Source of the DNA: Helianthus annuus
Taxonomy: Eukaryota; Streptophyta; Magnoliopsida; Asterales; Asteraceae
DNA length: 64,000 bases
Direction of reading: 5' to 3'
Assembly: GCF_002127325.2 (NCBI RefSeq)
Contig: NC_035441.2
Coordinates: 154,905,122-154,969,121, forward strand
Part shown: positions 11,729 to 22,341 of the stretch, one piece after another
How positions within the stretch are numbered: the first letter of the stretch is position 1
Layout of the letters: the number at the start of each line of letters is the position of its first letter
The notes under the pieces: generated by a model
What the model saw: only the letters and a program-made list of their open reading frames with translations
Told to the model about the DNA's origin: nothing
Database searches by the model: none
Translations under genes and position numbers: made by a program

Positions 11729-14700
11729 TTATTCAAACAAATGGGGATATTTTTCTTTCATCGTGGATTCCACTTCCCACGTGTATTCGGGACCTCTACG
11801 GGCATCCCACTTGACCTTAACAATAGGCACGTGCTTCCTTCGAAGCTTCTTTACCTGTCGATCCTCAATCGACAAAGGTTTTTCCACAAATTTTAGACTT
11901 TCGTCTATGTGTATATCTGTATGCGGTATAACCAGTGAATCGTCAGCGAAACACTTCTTCAAATTACAGATATGGAACACATTATGAATAGCACTAAGCT
12001 CTTCAGGCAAGTTTAACTTGTAAGCGACTGACCCGACACGTTCGATAATCTCGAAAGGTCCTATGTATCTCGGGCTTAGCTTGCCTTTCTTTCCAAATCT
12101 CATCACACCTTTCCAAGGTGATACCTTAAGCAACACTTTTTCACCTACATCGAAGTGAAAATCTTTGCGCTTAGGATCCGCATAACTTTTCTGCCTATCC
12201 CTGGCAGCTTTCAAACGATCACGGATCTGAACGATCTTGTCTGTCGTCTCAAAGACGATATCTGGTCCAGACAACTGGACATCTCCAACTTCTGCCCAAC
12301 AAATGGGCGATCTACACTTCCTACCGTATAGGGCCTCAAACGGCGCGGCCTTTATGCTGGAATGGTAGCTATTGTTGTAGGAGAATTCAATCAGTGGTAA
12401 GTTCTTATCCCAACTACCACCCAAATCGATCGCACATGCGCGAAGCATGTCTTCCAAAGTTTGAATAGTACGCTCACTCTGACCATCAGTCTGAGGATGG
12501 TAAGCCGTACTAAAATTCAAACGAGTGCCCAACGACTGTTGGAAACTCTTCCAAAAATGCGACGTATATCTAGTATCTCTATCAGAGATAATAGATATAG
12601 GTATACCATGTAGCGCTACAATCTTATCGACGTATAATTGTGCTAACATATCTGAGCTATGCGTCTCCTTGATGGGTAGAAAATGGGCTGACTTAGTCAG
12701 TCTGTCTACTATGACCCACATGGTATCATTTCCCTTTTTCGTCTTCGGCAACTTGGTGATAAAATCCATTGTCACCATTTCCCATTTCCACTTGGGAATT
12801 TCAGGTTGCTGAAGCAAACCTGACGGCTTCTGATGCTCGGCCTTGACTTGCGCACAAGTCAAACATTTGGCCACATACTCGGCCACAGACTTTTTCAAAC
12901 CAATCCACCAGTAGTTTGATTTCAAATCCTGGTACATCTTATCAGCTCCAGGATGAACGGAATATTTAGAGCTGTGGGCTTCCTGGAGGATAACATCCCG
13001 AAGTCCTCCATAAACTGGAACCCATATTCGTCCGTTTAGTCGTAGCATTCCATCTTTGTCGTGGGATAACTGCTCCTCAGTTACTCCCAACTTTTCTGCA
13101 GGATAGTTAGCTTCTAGCACAGCTTCCTTCTGTGCAGCTAACACCCTTTCATTCAAACTATTTCTTATTTCAATGCGCTTGGCATTGATTCTGATCGGTT
13201 TAACCCTTTCTTTTCTGCTTAAGGCGTCGGCAACCACATTTGCCTTGCCTGGATGGTATCTTATCTCACAGTCATAATCATTGAGAGTTTCCATCCATCG
13301 CCTTTGACGCATGTTCAATTCCTTCTGATTGAACAGATGCTGAAGACTCTTGTGATCCGAATAAATTATGCACTTGGTGCCATACAAGTAATGTCTCCAT
13401 AGCTTCAAAGCAAATACAACCGCACCCAATTCCAAGTCGTGGGTGGTGTAGTTCTTCTCGTGCACCTTGAGCTGTCGAGAAGCGTAGGCAATGACTTTGC
13501 CTTTCTGCATGAGTACGCAACCCATGCCAGTGTGTGATGCGTCACAATACACCACAAATTCCTCTATGCCATCGGGCAATGTCAATACTGACGCATTGCT
13601 CAGCTTCTGCTTCAGAATATCGAAGGATTCTTGCTGCTTAGGGCCCCAACCGAACTTAATCTTCTTACGGGTCAATGAGGTTAGGGGCGCAGCAATCCTT
13701 GAGAAGTTCTCGATAAATCGCCTATAATATCCTGCCAATCCGAGGAAACTGCGAATCTCGGTAGGGGTCTTCGGCTCCTGCCAATTCATGACTGCTTCTA
13801 CTTTAGCGGGATCTACTTGGATACCACGCTCGCTTACAACATGTCCAAGGAACTGGACTTCTCGAAGCCAAAATTCACACTTCGAAAATTTGGCATAAAG
13901 CTTCTCTTGATGCAAAAGTTTGAGAATACAGCGAAGGTGTTTCTCATGATCAGCTTGGCTCTTCGAGTAGATAAGAATGTCATCAATAAAGACGATAACG
14001 AACTTATCTAAATAGGGTTTGCAGACGCGATTCATGAGATCCATGAACGCGGCTGGTGCGTTAGTGAGCCCAAACGGCATCACTAGGAACTCGTAATGTC
14101 CATAACGAGTCCTAAACGCTGTCTTGTGTACGTCTTCATCCTTGACCTTCAACTGATGATAACCTGACCTCAGATCGATCTTGGAGAAATAGCTTGCTCC
14201 CTGCAACTGATCGAACAGATCGTCGATCCTGGGTAACGGATATCTATTCTTGATAGTGACCTTGTTAAGCTCACGGTAATCGATACACAGGCGCATCGAT
14301 CCATCCTTCTTTTTAACGAACAAGATTGGCGCTCCCCAAGGAGATGAGCTAGGTCTAATAAAACCTTTAGCTAATAGATCATCCAACTGCGTCCTCAACT
14401 CCTTCATCTCCGTTGGTGCCAATCTGTATGGTGCTCTTGCTACAGGTGCTGCACCTGGAATAATGTCTATCCGGAACTCCACTTGCCTATCTGGTGGCAA
14501 CCCGGGTAGCTCTTCAGGAAATACTTCAGGATATTCCGAGATAACAGGAATATCTTCAATCTTCGGCTTCGGCTCATCTATGGTAACTTGTGCCATATAA
14601 ATGACACATCCCTTCTGCATGCATCTGGATGCTTTGAGCATGGACACTTGCTCCGGCAATCCATGCTGGGTATCTCCTTGAATAGTAAGTGACTCACCAG

Positions 14701-16306
14701 ACGGAGTCTTAACTATTACTTGCTTTCTATTGCACAGAATCTGGGCTTGGTTACTCGACAACCAATCCATGCCTATTACTATGTCGAATCCAGCTAGCTT
14801 AAAGGGAAGCAAGGATAGCGGGAAAGAATGATTCCTAATGGATATAACACATCCATCTAGAATAGTTGAGGCGGTTTCTAAGGTTCCATCGGCTAATTCC
14901 ACCTCATATTTCACACTTAAGGTTTTAACAGGAAGGTTCAACAGTTTACAAAACTTATCATCTACAAACGACTTATCGGCTCCTGAATCAAAAAAGACTC
15001 TAGCAAAAACATCATTTACAAGAAACGTACCGGTAATGACGTTGTCGTCAAGGACTGCTTCCTTGGCGTCCATTCGGAAGACTCTCGCATTAGTCTTCTT
15101 TCCTTCATCTGCCTTCCTTGCATTCTTTGGGCAATTGGGCCGAATATGCCCTTTCTCGTTGCAACCGAAACAAGTTGCATCCTTCATTTTCTTGCAATCC
15201 ACAGCTTTATGATCTGTGGACTTGCAGATTCCACAACGTTTTTCTGAAGACTGGGATTTCGTCTCCAAACGACATCTCCCAAAGTGGTGCCTCCTGCAGA
15301 TCTTGCATCTGGGTTTCTCACCCGACTGATGATCACTTTTCCTAGACCCCGACCCTTTCCTGTGGTCGTTGTTCCCTCTATGTCGCTTCTCAGACCTTCG
15401 TGAGGTGTCATCCTCACGTTTCCGTTTGTTCTCCTCAGAGCTCTTCATAGCTCTCAATCTTACCACATCCTGAGTGAGGGAGAGGGATAGATCTGCTACG
15501 GATCTAAATGTAGTAGGTCTTGAAGCCTTAACACTCGCCTTTATCTCCGGTGCCAACCCCCCAATAAATCGAGCAATCCTACGCGGCTCCGGGGTCACCA
15601 GGTAAGGCACTAAACGAGACAACGTGTTGAACGTAGTAAGATACGCTTGACAATCGAGGTTCTTCATAACTAAGGATACAAAATCCGATTCAATTCGCTC
15701 GACCTCGTGCTGCGGACAGAAGTTCTCTTTGATCAGTGCTACAAACTGAACCCAGTTCATGCTATATAGGGCGGCCTTACCGGCAGCTTGTAGAAGTGAC
15801 TTCCACCATGCTAACGCATCTCCCTTGAACGACTGGGATGCGTACTTCACAACGTCTCTATCAGCACACCCACTGATATCAACCACAGTATCCATCTCAT
15901 CAATCCACGTCATACAATCGACGGCTCCCTTTTCCCCAGTGAAATCCCTGGGCTTGCAAGACACAAAATACTTGTACGTACAGGACCTGCTGTACGTGTC
16001 ATGCTTCAGCTTAATCTCCTGCTTTGGGACGCTGCTGTGGTTGGAGGAGTGATTATCATCCTCAGCTTTCTTCGGCTCACTCTTTTTAGAGGGTGGCTTA
16101 CTATGAGCCTCAGAATGAGTCTTGGGCTTTGCGTGCGTTTCTGTTCGGGTCCTACTCCGAGTACCACTAGATTCCTTGAACTGCCTATCCATAGCCTTGG
16201 CGACAGCATTATCTATCAGTGCTTGCAATTCTTCACCAGTGACGTGAATCCTGGTATTGTCTGGGTGCTCCCCAGAATGACTGTTGGTCTCCTCCGATTT
16301 GGCCAT
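11729..16306 (-). CDS. Gag-Pol polyprotein of Ty3/gypsy chromovirus (Tekay type)
   Basis: This is a single uninterrupted frame of 1525 codons. Residues about 110-285 are the retrotransposon Gag core. Residues about 333-393 hold three cysteine/histidine knuckles, the last [14 protein letters not shown]. The aspartic protease has DSGA at about 438. Reverse transcriptase covers about 640-830 with FIDDILIYS as the catalytic YxDD-type motif. RNase H follows, with CDAS at about 920. Integrase has an HHCC zinc domain (about 1115-1150) and the DDE core (D in TMDFI, D in ISDRDTRY, E in SERTIQ, about 1178-1283). The last about 50 residues ([16 protein letters not shown]) form a chromodomain-like tail that in this lineage guides integration into heterochromatin. 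All catalytic residues are visible and there are no stops, so the protein could be active. The start ATG at 16306 is the first in frame and precedes the conserved Gag. Confidence 0.95.
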   Translation of the reverse strand: MAKSEETNSHSGEHPDNTRIHVTGEELQALIDNAVAKAMDRQFKESSGTRSRTRTETHAKPKTHSEAHSKPPSKKSEPKKAEDDNHSSNHSSVPKQEIKLKHDTYSRSCTYKYFVSCKPRDFTGEKGAVDCMTWIDEMDTVVDISGCADRDVVKYASQSFKGDALAWWKSLLQAAGKAALYSMNWVQFVALIKENFCPQHEVERIESDFVSLVMKNLDCQAYLTTFNTLSRLVPYLVTPEPRRIARFIGGLAPEIKASVKASRPTTFRSVADLSLSLTQDVVRLRAMKSSEENKRKREDDTSRRSEKRHRGNNDHRKGSGSRKSDHQSGEKPRCKICRRHHFGRCRLETKSQSSEKRCGICKSTDHKAVDCKKMKDATCFGCNEKGHIRPNCPKNARKADEGKKTNARVFRMDAKEAVLDDNVITGTFLVNDVFARVFFDSGADKSFVDDKFCKLLNLPVKTLSVKYEVELADGTLETASTILDGCVISIRNHSFPLSLLPFKLAGFDIVIGMDWLSSNQAQILCNRKQVIVKTPSGESLTIQGDTQHGLPEQVSMLKASRCMQKGCVIYMAQVTIDEPKPKIEDIPVISEYPEVFPEELPGLPPDRQVEFRIDIIPGAAPVARAPYRLAPTEMKELRTQLDDLLAKGFIRPSSSPWGAPILFVKKKDGSMRLCIDYRELNKVTIKNRYPLPRIDDLFDQLQGASYFSKIDLRSGYHQLKVKDEDVHKTAFRTRYGHYEFLVMPFGLTNAPAAFMDLMNRVCKPYLDKFVIVFIDDILIYSKSQADHEKHLRCILKLLHQEKLYAKFSKCEFWLREVQFLGHVVSERGIQVDPAKVEAVMNWQEPKTPTEIRSFLGLAGYYRRFIENFSRIAAPLTSLTRKKIKFGWGPKQQESFDILKQKLSNASVLTLPDGIEEFVVYCDASHTGMGCVLMQKGKVIAYASRQLKVHEKNYTTHDLELGAVVFALKLWRHYLYGTKCIIYSDHKSLQHLFNQKELNMRQRRWMETLNDYDCEIRYHPGKANVVADALSRKERVKPIRINAKRIEIRNSLNERVLAAQKEAVLEANYPAEKLGVTEEQLSHDKDGMLRLNGRIWVPVYGGLRDVILQEAHSSKYSVHPGADKMYQDLKSNYWWIGLKKSVAEYVAKCLTCAQVKAEHQKPSGLLQQPEIPKWKWEMVTMDFITKLPKTKKGNDTMWVIVDRLTKSAHFLPIKETHSSDMLAQLYVDKIVALHGIPISIISDRDTRYTSHFWKSFQQSLGTRLNFSTAYHPQTDGQSERTIQTLEDMLRACAIDLGGSWDKNLPLIEFSYNNSYHSSIKAAPFEALYGRKCRSPICWAEVGDVQLSGPDIVFETTDKIVQIRDRLKAARDRQKSYADPKRKDFHFDVGEKVLLKVSPWKGVMRFGKKGKLSPRYIGPFEIIERVGSVAYKLNLPEELSAIHNVFHICNLKKCFADDSLVIPHTDIHIDESLKFVEKPLSIEDRQVKKLRRKHVPIVKVKWDARRGPEYTWEVESTMKEKYPHLFE

Positions 16307-16564
16307 TGTAGCTTTAAGCTACAATAAAGGACAAGGTCTAATTTAGAACCTAACAGTATTATCGTTCTAGACGATTTATTAACCATGGTATCAAGAACCT
16401 TAGCAGTTAATTTAATAAATTTCATTCAGGCTCTTATTAGCAATCAAGGAATGAAAATATATATATTGGCACCATAGGCCTAGTCACATGGACAATTACT
16501 AAATTTTAAATTTAGATTTTTATAGGATTATAAATTGTATAATTAAACAAATAATCCTTTACTA

Positions 16565-16778
16565 GACAGAGAGTCATAAACCACAGCTGTCACTATATGA
16601 TATAGTCATAACCCGTAGGTATCAAGCCATTAATAGACTTGTATACAGATATAATCTGTAGATATTTCTTTTCTTGGCAGGGAGTTATAAACCACAACTG
16701 CCATTATATGACATAGTCATAACCCGTAGGTATCAAGTCATTAATAGACTTGTATACAGATAAAATCTGTAGATAATT
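16565..16778. repeat. Tandem duplication, unit about 112 bp, in the Tekay spacer
   Basis: Two copies (about 16568-16670 and 16680-16778) share the words ATAAACCACA, ATAGTCATAACCCGTAGGT and AATAGACTTGTATACAGAT with a few differences. They lie in the non-coding spacer between the extra ORF and gag. Confidence 0.8.
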
Positions 16779-17111
16779 TATTAAAAAGGGTGGCTTGTGT
16801 GATTCTACCGATCACGCTTAGCCAGGAATGTTAACATGTTCTCAGACGTTAACAGAGAGTTGAATCTTTTCAACCAGGTTTTACCATCATGGCCAGGCCT
16901 ATTAATAAGGCATTCAAGCTAGGTTATACCTTACTAAGATTCTTATAAAATGGCAAATCAAATAAAAATTGATAGTTTCCATTATTTTAATATTATATTC
17001 ATGCATATAAATAAAATGAGAAATTCAAATTAACCATTTCAAATTTCAAATAAAGTACTAGTACATATTGCCCTAAACGGCACTTTAAAATAATATGAAT
17101 AACATGAATAA

Positions 17112-17272
17112 CATGCCCGCGCAGGGGCTAAACAAATAACAACAATAACTAAATAAAACAAACCCACGCAGGGGTTAACAGGATAACATACCCACGCAGG
17201 GGTAGAATAAGATAGATATACCCACGCAGGGGTAGAGTACAGGAATAGATGTCCACACAGGGACATGAGTAC
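17112..17272. repeat. Minisatellite of CCCACGCAGGGG units in the Tekay spacer
   Basis: Five imperfect copies of CC(C/A)(A/G)CGCAGGGG, the last CCACACAGGGA, are spaced roughly 30-50 bp apart. Each unit is itself nearly palindromic (CCC..GGG), so it could form a small hairpin in the genomic RNA. Confidence 0.7.
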
Positions 17273-17445
17273 ATGAAATGATAATCGAAGGATTCAATGA
17301 TCCTTCTTGCCCTTACCCTTGAGCAGGTCAAACACCTTCTTGAACATGCCACTGGTGCGACGGCGATCAGCTCGCATCTCGTGTTGAAACTCACGTCGCA
17401 TGCTATCAATCCCATGCAGGATTTCCTGAACCTGCGGCGGCGACA

Positions 17446-18594
17446 TCATAGGCGCCGCCGCGCCGGTGGCGGTGGCTGGTACTGCTGCGGCTGCGGTGGC
17501 TGGTACGGCTGCGGCTGCGGTGGCTGCTGGTAACCCGGAGGGTAACCAAAAGTAGACTGCCCAGCAGCCCAAGTGTCTCCCAATGGACCACTAGGTGGGA
17601 GTGAGCTGTAGTTCACAGCTTGCCAATAAGGGTCTCCTGTGTAATCATAACCCTGAGGGAAAACATGCTCGAACGGGTTAAACTGAGCTGCACTAGCATA
17701 AGCCGGAATCGGCTCTCCATAGTTCTGCGGCGGCAGAGGCGGGATCGGTACAGAAGTAACCTCCGATACGGGATGCTGAGACTCCCCTGTCTCGGACTCC
17801 CCGGGAAGAGACGTGTAGCGGCTGCTACCAACATGTGGAGGGGTGCCTATGCGAATCCCTCCGCGCGTAGACATGCGCGCATTCCTCCTAGGCCTCTGAG
17901 GTGGAGGAGGTAAAACTGGTGGCGGCGGTGGTGACGGAGTGATCACGTCACGCCATAGGGCCTCAGATAGGTCTTGCGGTAGAGGCGGCTGCTGCTGAAG
18001 CTGCTGCGAGTGGTGCTGCGAGTGCACCGGCGAAACCTGGTGAGACTGGAGCATCGGAGAGTTGTGGCTGGGGGTGTAATACCAATCATGCTGCTTAAAC
18101 CTCTCCTGAAAGCTGTCCCCACCATTGTAGGGTGATCCCCTAAATGGCGACCCATCCGATATCTCAATCGGATGGTTAGGCGTACCTGATGGCGGTAGCG
18201 AGGGGTCCGTATCCTCGTCGACGTCCATCTCGTGACCACCAGAAAAGTGGTCCTCCGGTCCAAGTGGGTTATGACCCACTGGCTCATCAACAAAAGCATC
18301 AGGGTTATATAAACCCTGGTAGACTAGTGCTGGATACTGGTGCGGTGACCGATGCAAAGGTATGTAGGATCCATGCGAACCATGGGGCCCATTCTCCGAG
18401 TGGGGCCCAAACGAGTGGGGTAATGACGGTGAAGTGCTGGCGGATACCGAGTGTCTAGCAGGCTCGGCGAAAGACCTCCAAAGGTCGTTGGCGGCTGTGT
18501 TGTGCGTGGCGGATGGAGCTCGCCTATGTGAGGGCCCTGCCTCATGGTCGTGAGACGTAGCAAATCCTCCTCGACCTCTCATTCGTGGCGGCAT
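17446..18594 (-). CDS. Extra low-complexity ORF (382 aa) of the Tekay-type element
   Basis: The frame starts MPPRMRGRGG at 18594, about 190 bp inside the 5' LTR/PBS and upstream of gag. The in-frame extension to 18927 runs into the LTR, so the later ATG is preferred. The product is rich in Pro, Ser, Gln, His and Gly, with acidic patches (MDVDEDTDPS) and long Pro/Gln runs near the end; no known domain was recognised. The frame stops in a GCG-rich stretch at about 17446-17465. The -1 frame continues to 17294 with a charged, helix-like, basic tail (ILHGIDSMRREF to KGKGKKDH). This suggests the real protein is about 50 residues longer and that this copy carries a one-base deletion or uses a -1 shift. 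A splice-acceptor-like TTTTGACAG lies just before the ATG, so expression from a spliced RNA is possible. Its role is unknown. Confidence 0.65.
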   Translation of the reverse strand: MPPRMRGRGGFATSHDHEAGPSHRRAPSATHNTAANDLWRSFAEPARHSVSASTSPSLPHSFGPHSENGPHGSHGSYIPLHRSPHQYPALVYQGLYNPDAFVDEPVGHNPLGPEDHFSGGHEMDVDEDTDPSLPPSGTPNHPIEISDGSPFRGSPYNGGDSFQERFKQHDWYYTPSHNSPMLQSHQVSPVHSQHHSQQLQQQPPLPQDLSEALWRDVITPSPPPPPVLPPPPQRPRRNARMSTRGGIRIGTPPHVGSSRYTSLPGESETGESQHPVSEVTSVPIPPLPPQNYGEPIPAYASAAQFNPFEHVFPQGYDYTGDPYWQAVNYSSLPPSGPLGDTWAAGQSTFGYPPGYQQPPQPQPYQPPQPQQYQPPPPARRRL

Positions 18595-18784
18595 AGTGAT
18601 CCTGTCAAAAGTTAAACAAGTTGCACAACAAGTATATAAGACAAAGCTAATAATAAAAATAAAATAAAATAAACGAAAAGTTGAACATTTCCTAAGTTCT
18701 TTGTCTAGACTCGAAAATCGAGGAATGTGCAATTGTGTAACTGAGATTAAACACAGAAGATTAGTGTTTAATTCACTCAGCGTT

Positions 18785-18797
18785 GGCTCTGATACCA
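18785..18797 (-). other. Primer binding site complementary to initiator tRNA-Met
   Basis: On the minus strand the sequence three bases inside the 5' LTR is TGGTATCAGAGCC. It matches the complement of the 3' end of plant initiator tRNA-Met, the usual primer of Tekay-type elements. This fixes the element's orientation. Confidence 0.92.
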
Positions 18798-18800
18798 ACC

Positions 18801-21800
18801 TGTCACACCCCGATTTCCACGTGTCACCGGTGGGCCCGGTGTGGGGTACAGTGACGTAGTTGGCATCGTCATAGACAATCAACACAATATAATAATGCAC
18901 AGCGGAAGCAGAATAGATACATTTCAACTTTTAAATAATTTGCAATAATAAATATCACAGTAGTTGAAACGGATCCACAGGCGGATCAAATAAAATAAGA
19001 AAAAAAATAGTTCAACAGATATATTGTCGTCCGAGCTTGCGAGACTATAGTGGACGCTCTTAGGAAACAACCAGCCTATTTCCGTATAGTACCTGCACTT
19101 AACCTTTTGGGAAAAATACGTCAGTTTACACTGGTAAATACAAATCGACTGACTCATTTTGAAAATGATTGAAAATTGATTTAAATGCACAAGGCATAAA
19201 TATTTTTATTAACTTGGGATATTTATGCAATATAAACTTGTGAACGAATTACATGCACTTATATCTCTGGTGGCCCGGGATCTGCTGTCCGGGCTAGAGA
19301 TTAAATGACACACCACATTAAAGAGTTATACACGTCGGGTGTACGCCTACACCCCGTGCTCTGGTCGTGGCCATCTCGTAAGATAATGCCAAGGATATCC
19401 GGGACACGGTCAATAACCCCCCAAAGCCTTTAAGTAAGACAAGACTGTTTAAACGAAGTCGCACAAGCTATTCAAGACTGTACACCCATAAGGCGCAGGA
19501 CTTGTGCGCCCGATCAAGCGGTATTCTAAATACCGTACCCCAAGCCCGTATAGGGAAAATAAGTCAAAATGTATTTACCTGAGCAAGTATAAGTCACAAA
19601 TGATAAGTGTTGGTAGCTTTTACCGGGCCTCCTAATCTGGAACAAAGGTTTATAATTAACCTATTAGATTCCTAACGGTCTTTTATTTAAGCTTAAGCTT
19701 TGACCGGTTAGTTTTAGGAATGATACGGTTTACGCACGATTAAGCGAAAGACCGGATAGAATGTGATTTAGACCCGACACGTTTGAATACTTGTATAATA
19801 TGGGTATACTAAATACATTCTGGATTTTGAAATAAAAATGATATCGTTTGGCCCGTTTCGGTCAATTTACGCAAACTAGTTACGTAAACCGAACCGAACG
19901 TAAAAAGGGCGATACGGGTAGACAAATGATTCAGATGCAAGTTCCCTGAGATAATATGCTTAAAATATGATATTATATCAGTAAGTTATGTTCTATATTG
20001 CCCGGAATAATTTTAAACCCAATTTATGCCTTAGAAGGGCATTTTGGTCATTTAAAAGATAATAAAAGAGTAAAATTAGAACTCTGAGTTTCGGGTCTGG
20101 TTCATACAGCAAATATACTTAATATAACATATTATATCAGTAGGGTATGACCCATATATCAAATTTATCATTTAAAACCAAACTATGCACCGTAGGGGTA
20201 TTTTAGTAAATTCACAAGGGCTAAAAATGCCAAAACTGGAAACCTGAGTTCAAAATATTATACTTACTGTTATTATATGAAAATATGTAATTTACATCAG
20301 TAGGTATAGGTCTTATATGTTTAAAACAAGTATAACGCTCACTATGCGCTTAAAACGCTAAATATGCGATTTAAGGGCGTTTTCGGGTTTTCAAATTAAA
20401 TCTGAGATTTTTATATTTCCAGAATACTTAAAATAATTTATTCATCATATAAAATCAGTAGAAAAAGGTTTCGGGTCAAAAGGATGTGTAAAACTCATTT
20501 TATGGCTAAAACGGTCAAAACCGACATAAGCCGAAATGACTAGGCGATCTAGGATCCGTTCAGCCAAAAATTGATTAAAAATCATCAAAATTCCCAGAAT
20601 ATTATATTACTTCTGTTGGTAAAGAGTTTCGTATCAAAACGTGGCCAGAAACGGGTTTTACGCGAAAAGGACCGTTTATGTAAATTTATAATATAGTTTT
20701 ACGCTAATGGCCATAACTCACAATCTGGACCACCAACTGATCCGAAATTTTCGGTGCAAGTTTATATATTAGAAATAAAGATTTCTACTCTTTCACTTTT
20801 CCAAAAATCACGTTTTATATCAAAAAGGGCAAAATAGTCAACTTTACGCATAAATCGGAAACATGCATTCGAATCGGCTAAGCATAGACTTATGACATAA
20901 AATTTCCAGAAAGTTTAACTAAAATGCCAATGGTCAAAAATGCTTTAAAATACAGATCTCACACATGCATGTACGGATCCGAACCGATAGTTTACGAAAA
21001 AGTCGTTTATTAAGACTTTCGGTTCCAATCCGGGTTTACACTAAAGATCGTCGAGTTGATCGTGGTAAAATACATTCTTATATTCATAATAAAGCTTTCT
21101 ATGAATATCAAACAGATTGCATGTCATCTATATCATTATTCATGTCATTTTTCACAAAAATCGCTTCTGTTGACTTTTTAGAAATAGGTTTGACTCGACA
21201 TTTAGCATGCATGTAGTGGGAATCAGAGAGTACCCTTTTGAGGGTTTGTTTCCCATAATATTACCAACATAAATCAGGTTTCAATTCAAGAAATGACTGA
21301 TTGAAACCCGTTTAATCAGAAAGTCAAAGCTTATGAACACACAGTTTGACTTTTAGCAAAAATCAAAGTAATAACGGATTAGAGAACGAATTGAAAGCTT
21401 ACAAAGGTCCTAAAGATGTTTAGTGAGCACTAGAATTCGTCCTTGATGATCAGATTAACTCCAGAAAGCCTGCCTAGAAAGTTCTTGAGAGCTCTTGAGA
21501 GAAATGAGTTCTTGATCAATGCAAATGTCCAAGAAATGGCTTGGTAATCTGATTTAAAGCTGAAATTCGTGGGTTACTGTTGCCTAGCCATGCATGGCTT
21601 CTAATTGGTGCTTTTGGAGGCGAGATACAGCTGTTTGTCACTCAAATTCGGACCCAAATCACCCAAATACGATTTTTCTGTCGCTGGCAGCCCCACGCGG
21701 CCCGCTTGGGTCATGCCAGGCGGGTCGCCTGACCCCTGTTCAGCAAAACAAGTTTCAATCTTGACAGCTTTAGTCCCTGAGCTTGCGTGCGATGTTTCGG

Positions 21801-22341
21801 CTGCTTAATTTGACCCGTAAACCCCCAAACTTGGTTTTTAAGAACCTTAGGACATTTACCAACATGGTAATGTCCTCGGATAACTTTGCGCTCAACCGAA
21901 AAACCCTGAAATTCGACGTTGACGCTTTTAGTCCCTTAGGTACGGTTTTGGCCATAACTTTCTCATACGTTGACGAAACTTCATGAAATTTTTACCACAT
22001 ATTCTAGTGAGTATATTTTAGCTATACAAAGCTTCGGGTCTGCCAAAAGTTCACTCAGAGGTATAAATTAAACATGTTGACACTTTTGGCCCCTATAGTT
22101 TACAATACTTCACTTTGGTGCAATTTCCGCGTCGTATGATCCATGAACCATCCGTTTAAGGTTATAAACATTATGTAGGGTTATCATAGAGCCTATTTAT
22201 CCATTGTTGACACTTTGGACCCTTACGTTCCATAGTTTTCACCGTTTGTCACTTTTAGTCCCTCTAAAGTATGTTTTCACATAACGGAACCTTATGACAC
22301 GTGTCAAGACATTATTGGACGAAATTTTTCGAGGTGTTACA
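18801..22341 (-). repeat. 5' LTR of the Tekay-type element (right copy)
   Basis: This is the 3541-bp LTR adjoining the PBS. It carries the promoter of the element in minus orientation; I could not pinpoint the TATA box or transcription start. It is followed by TSD CGTGT at 22342-22346. Confidence 0.93.

Larger units (their letters stand above)
8152..22341 (-). mobile_element. Complete Ty3/gypsy Tekay-type LTR retrotransposon, 14,190 bp
   Basis: The two 3541-bp LTRs (8152-11692 and 18801-22341) begin TGTCACACC and end GGTGTTACA. A perfect 5-bp TSD CGTGT lies at 8147-8151 and 22342-22346. The element is read on the minus strand: 5' LTR (right copy), PBS complementary to the initiator tRNA-Met 3' end, an extra ORF, a spacer with tandem repeats, Gag-Pol, PPT, 3' LTR. 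The C-terminal chromodomain-like stretch and Pol layout place it among chromoviruses of the Tekay/Del branch, where long LTRs and tRNA-Met priming are usual. With about seven LTR differences it is a very recent insertion. Confidence 0.93.
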
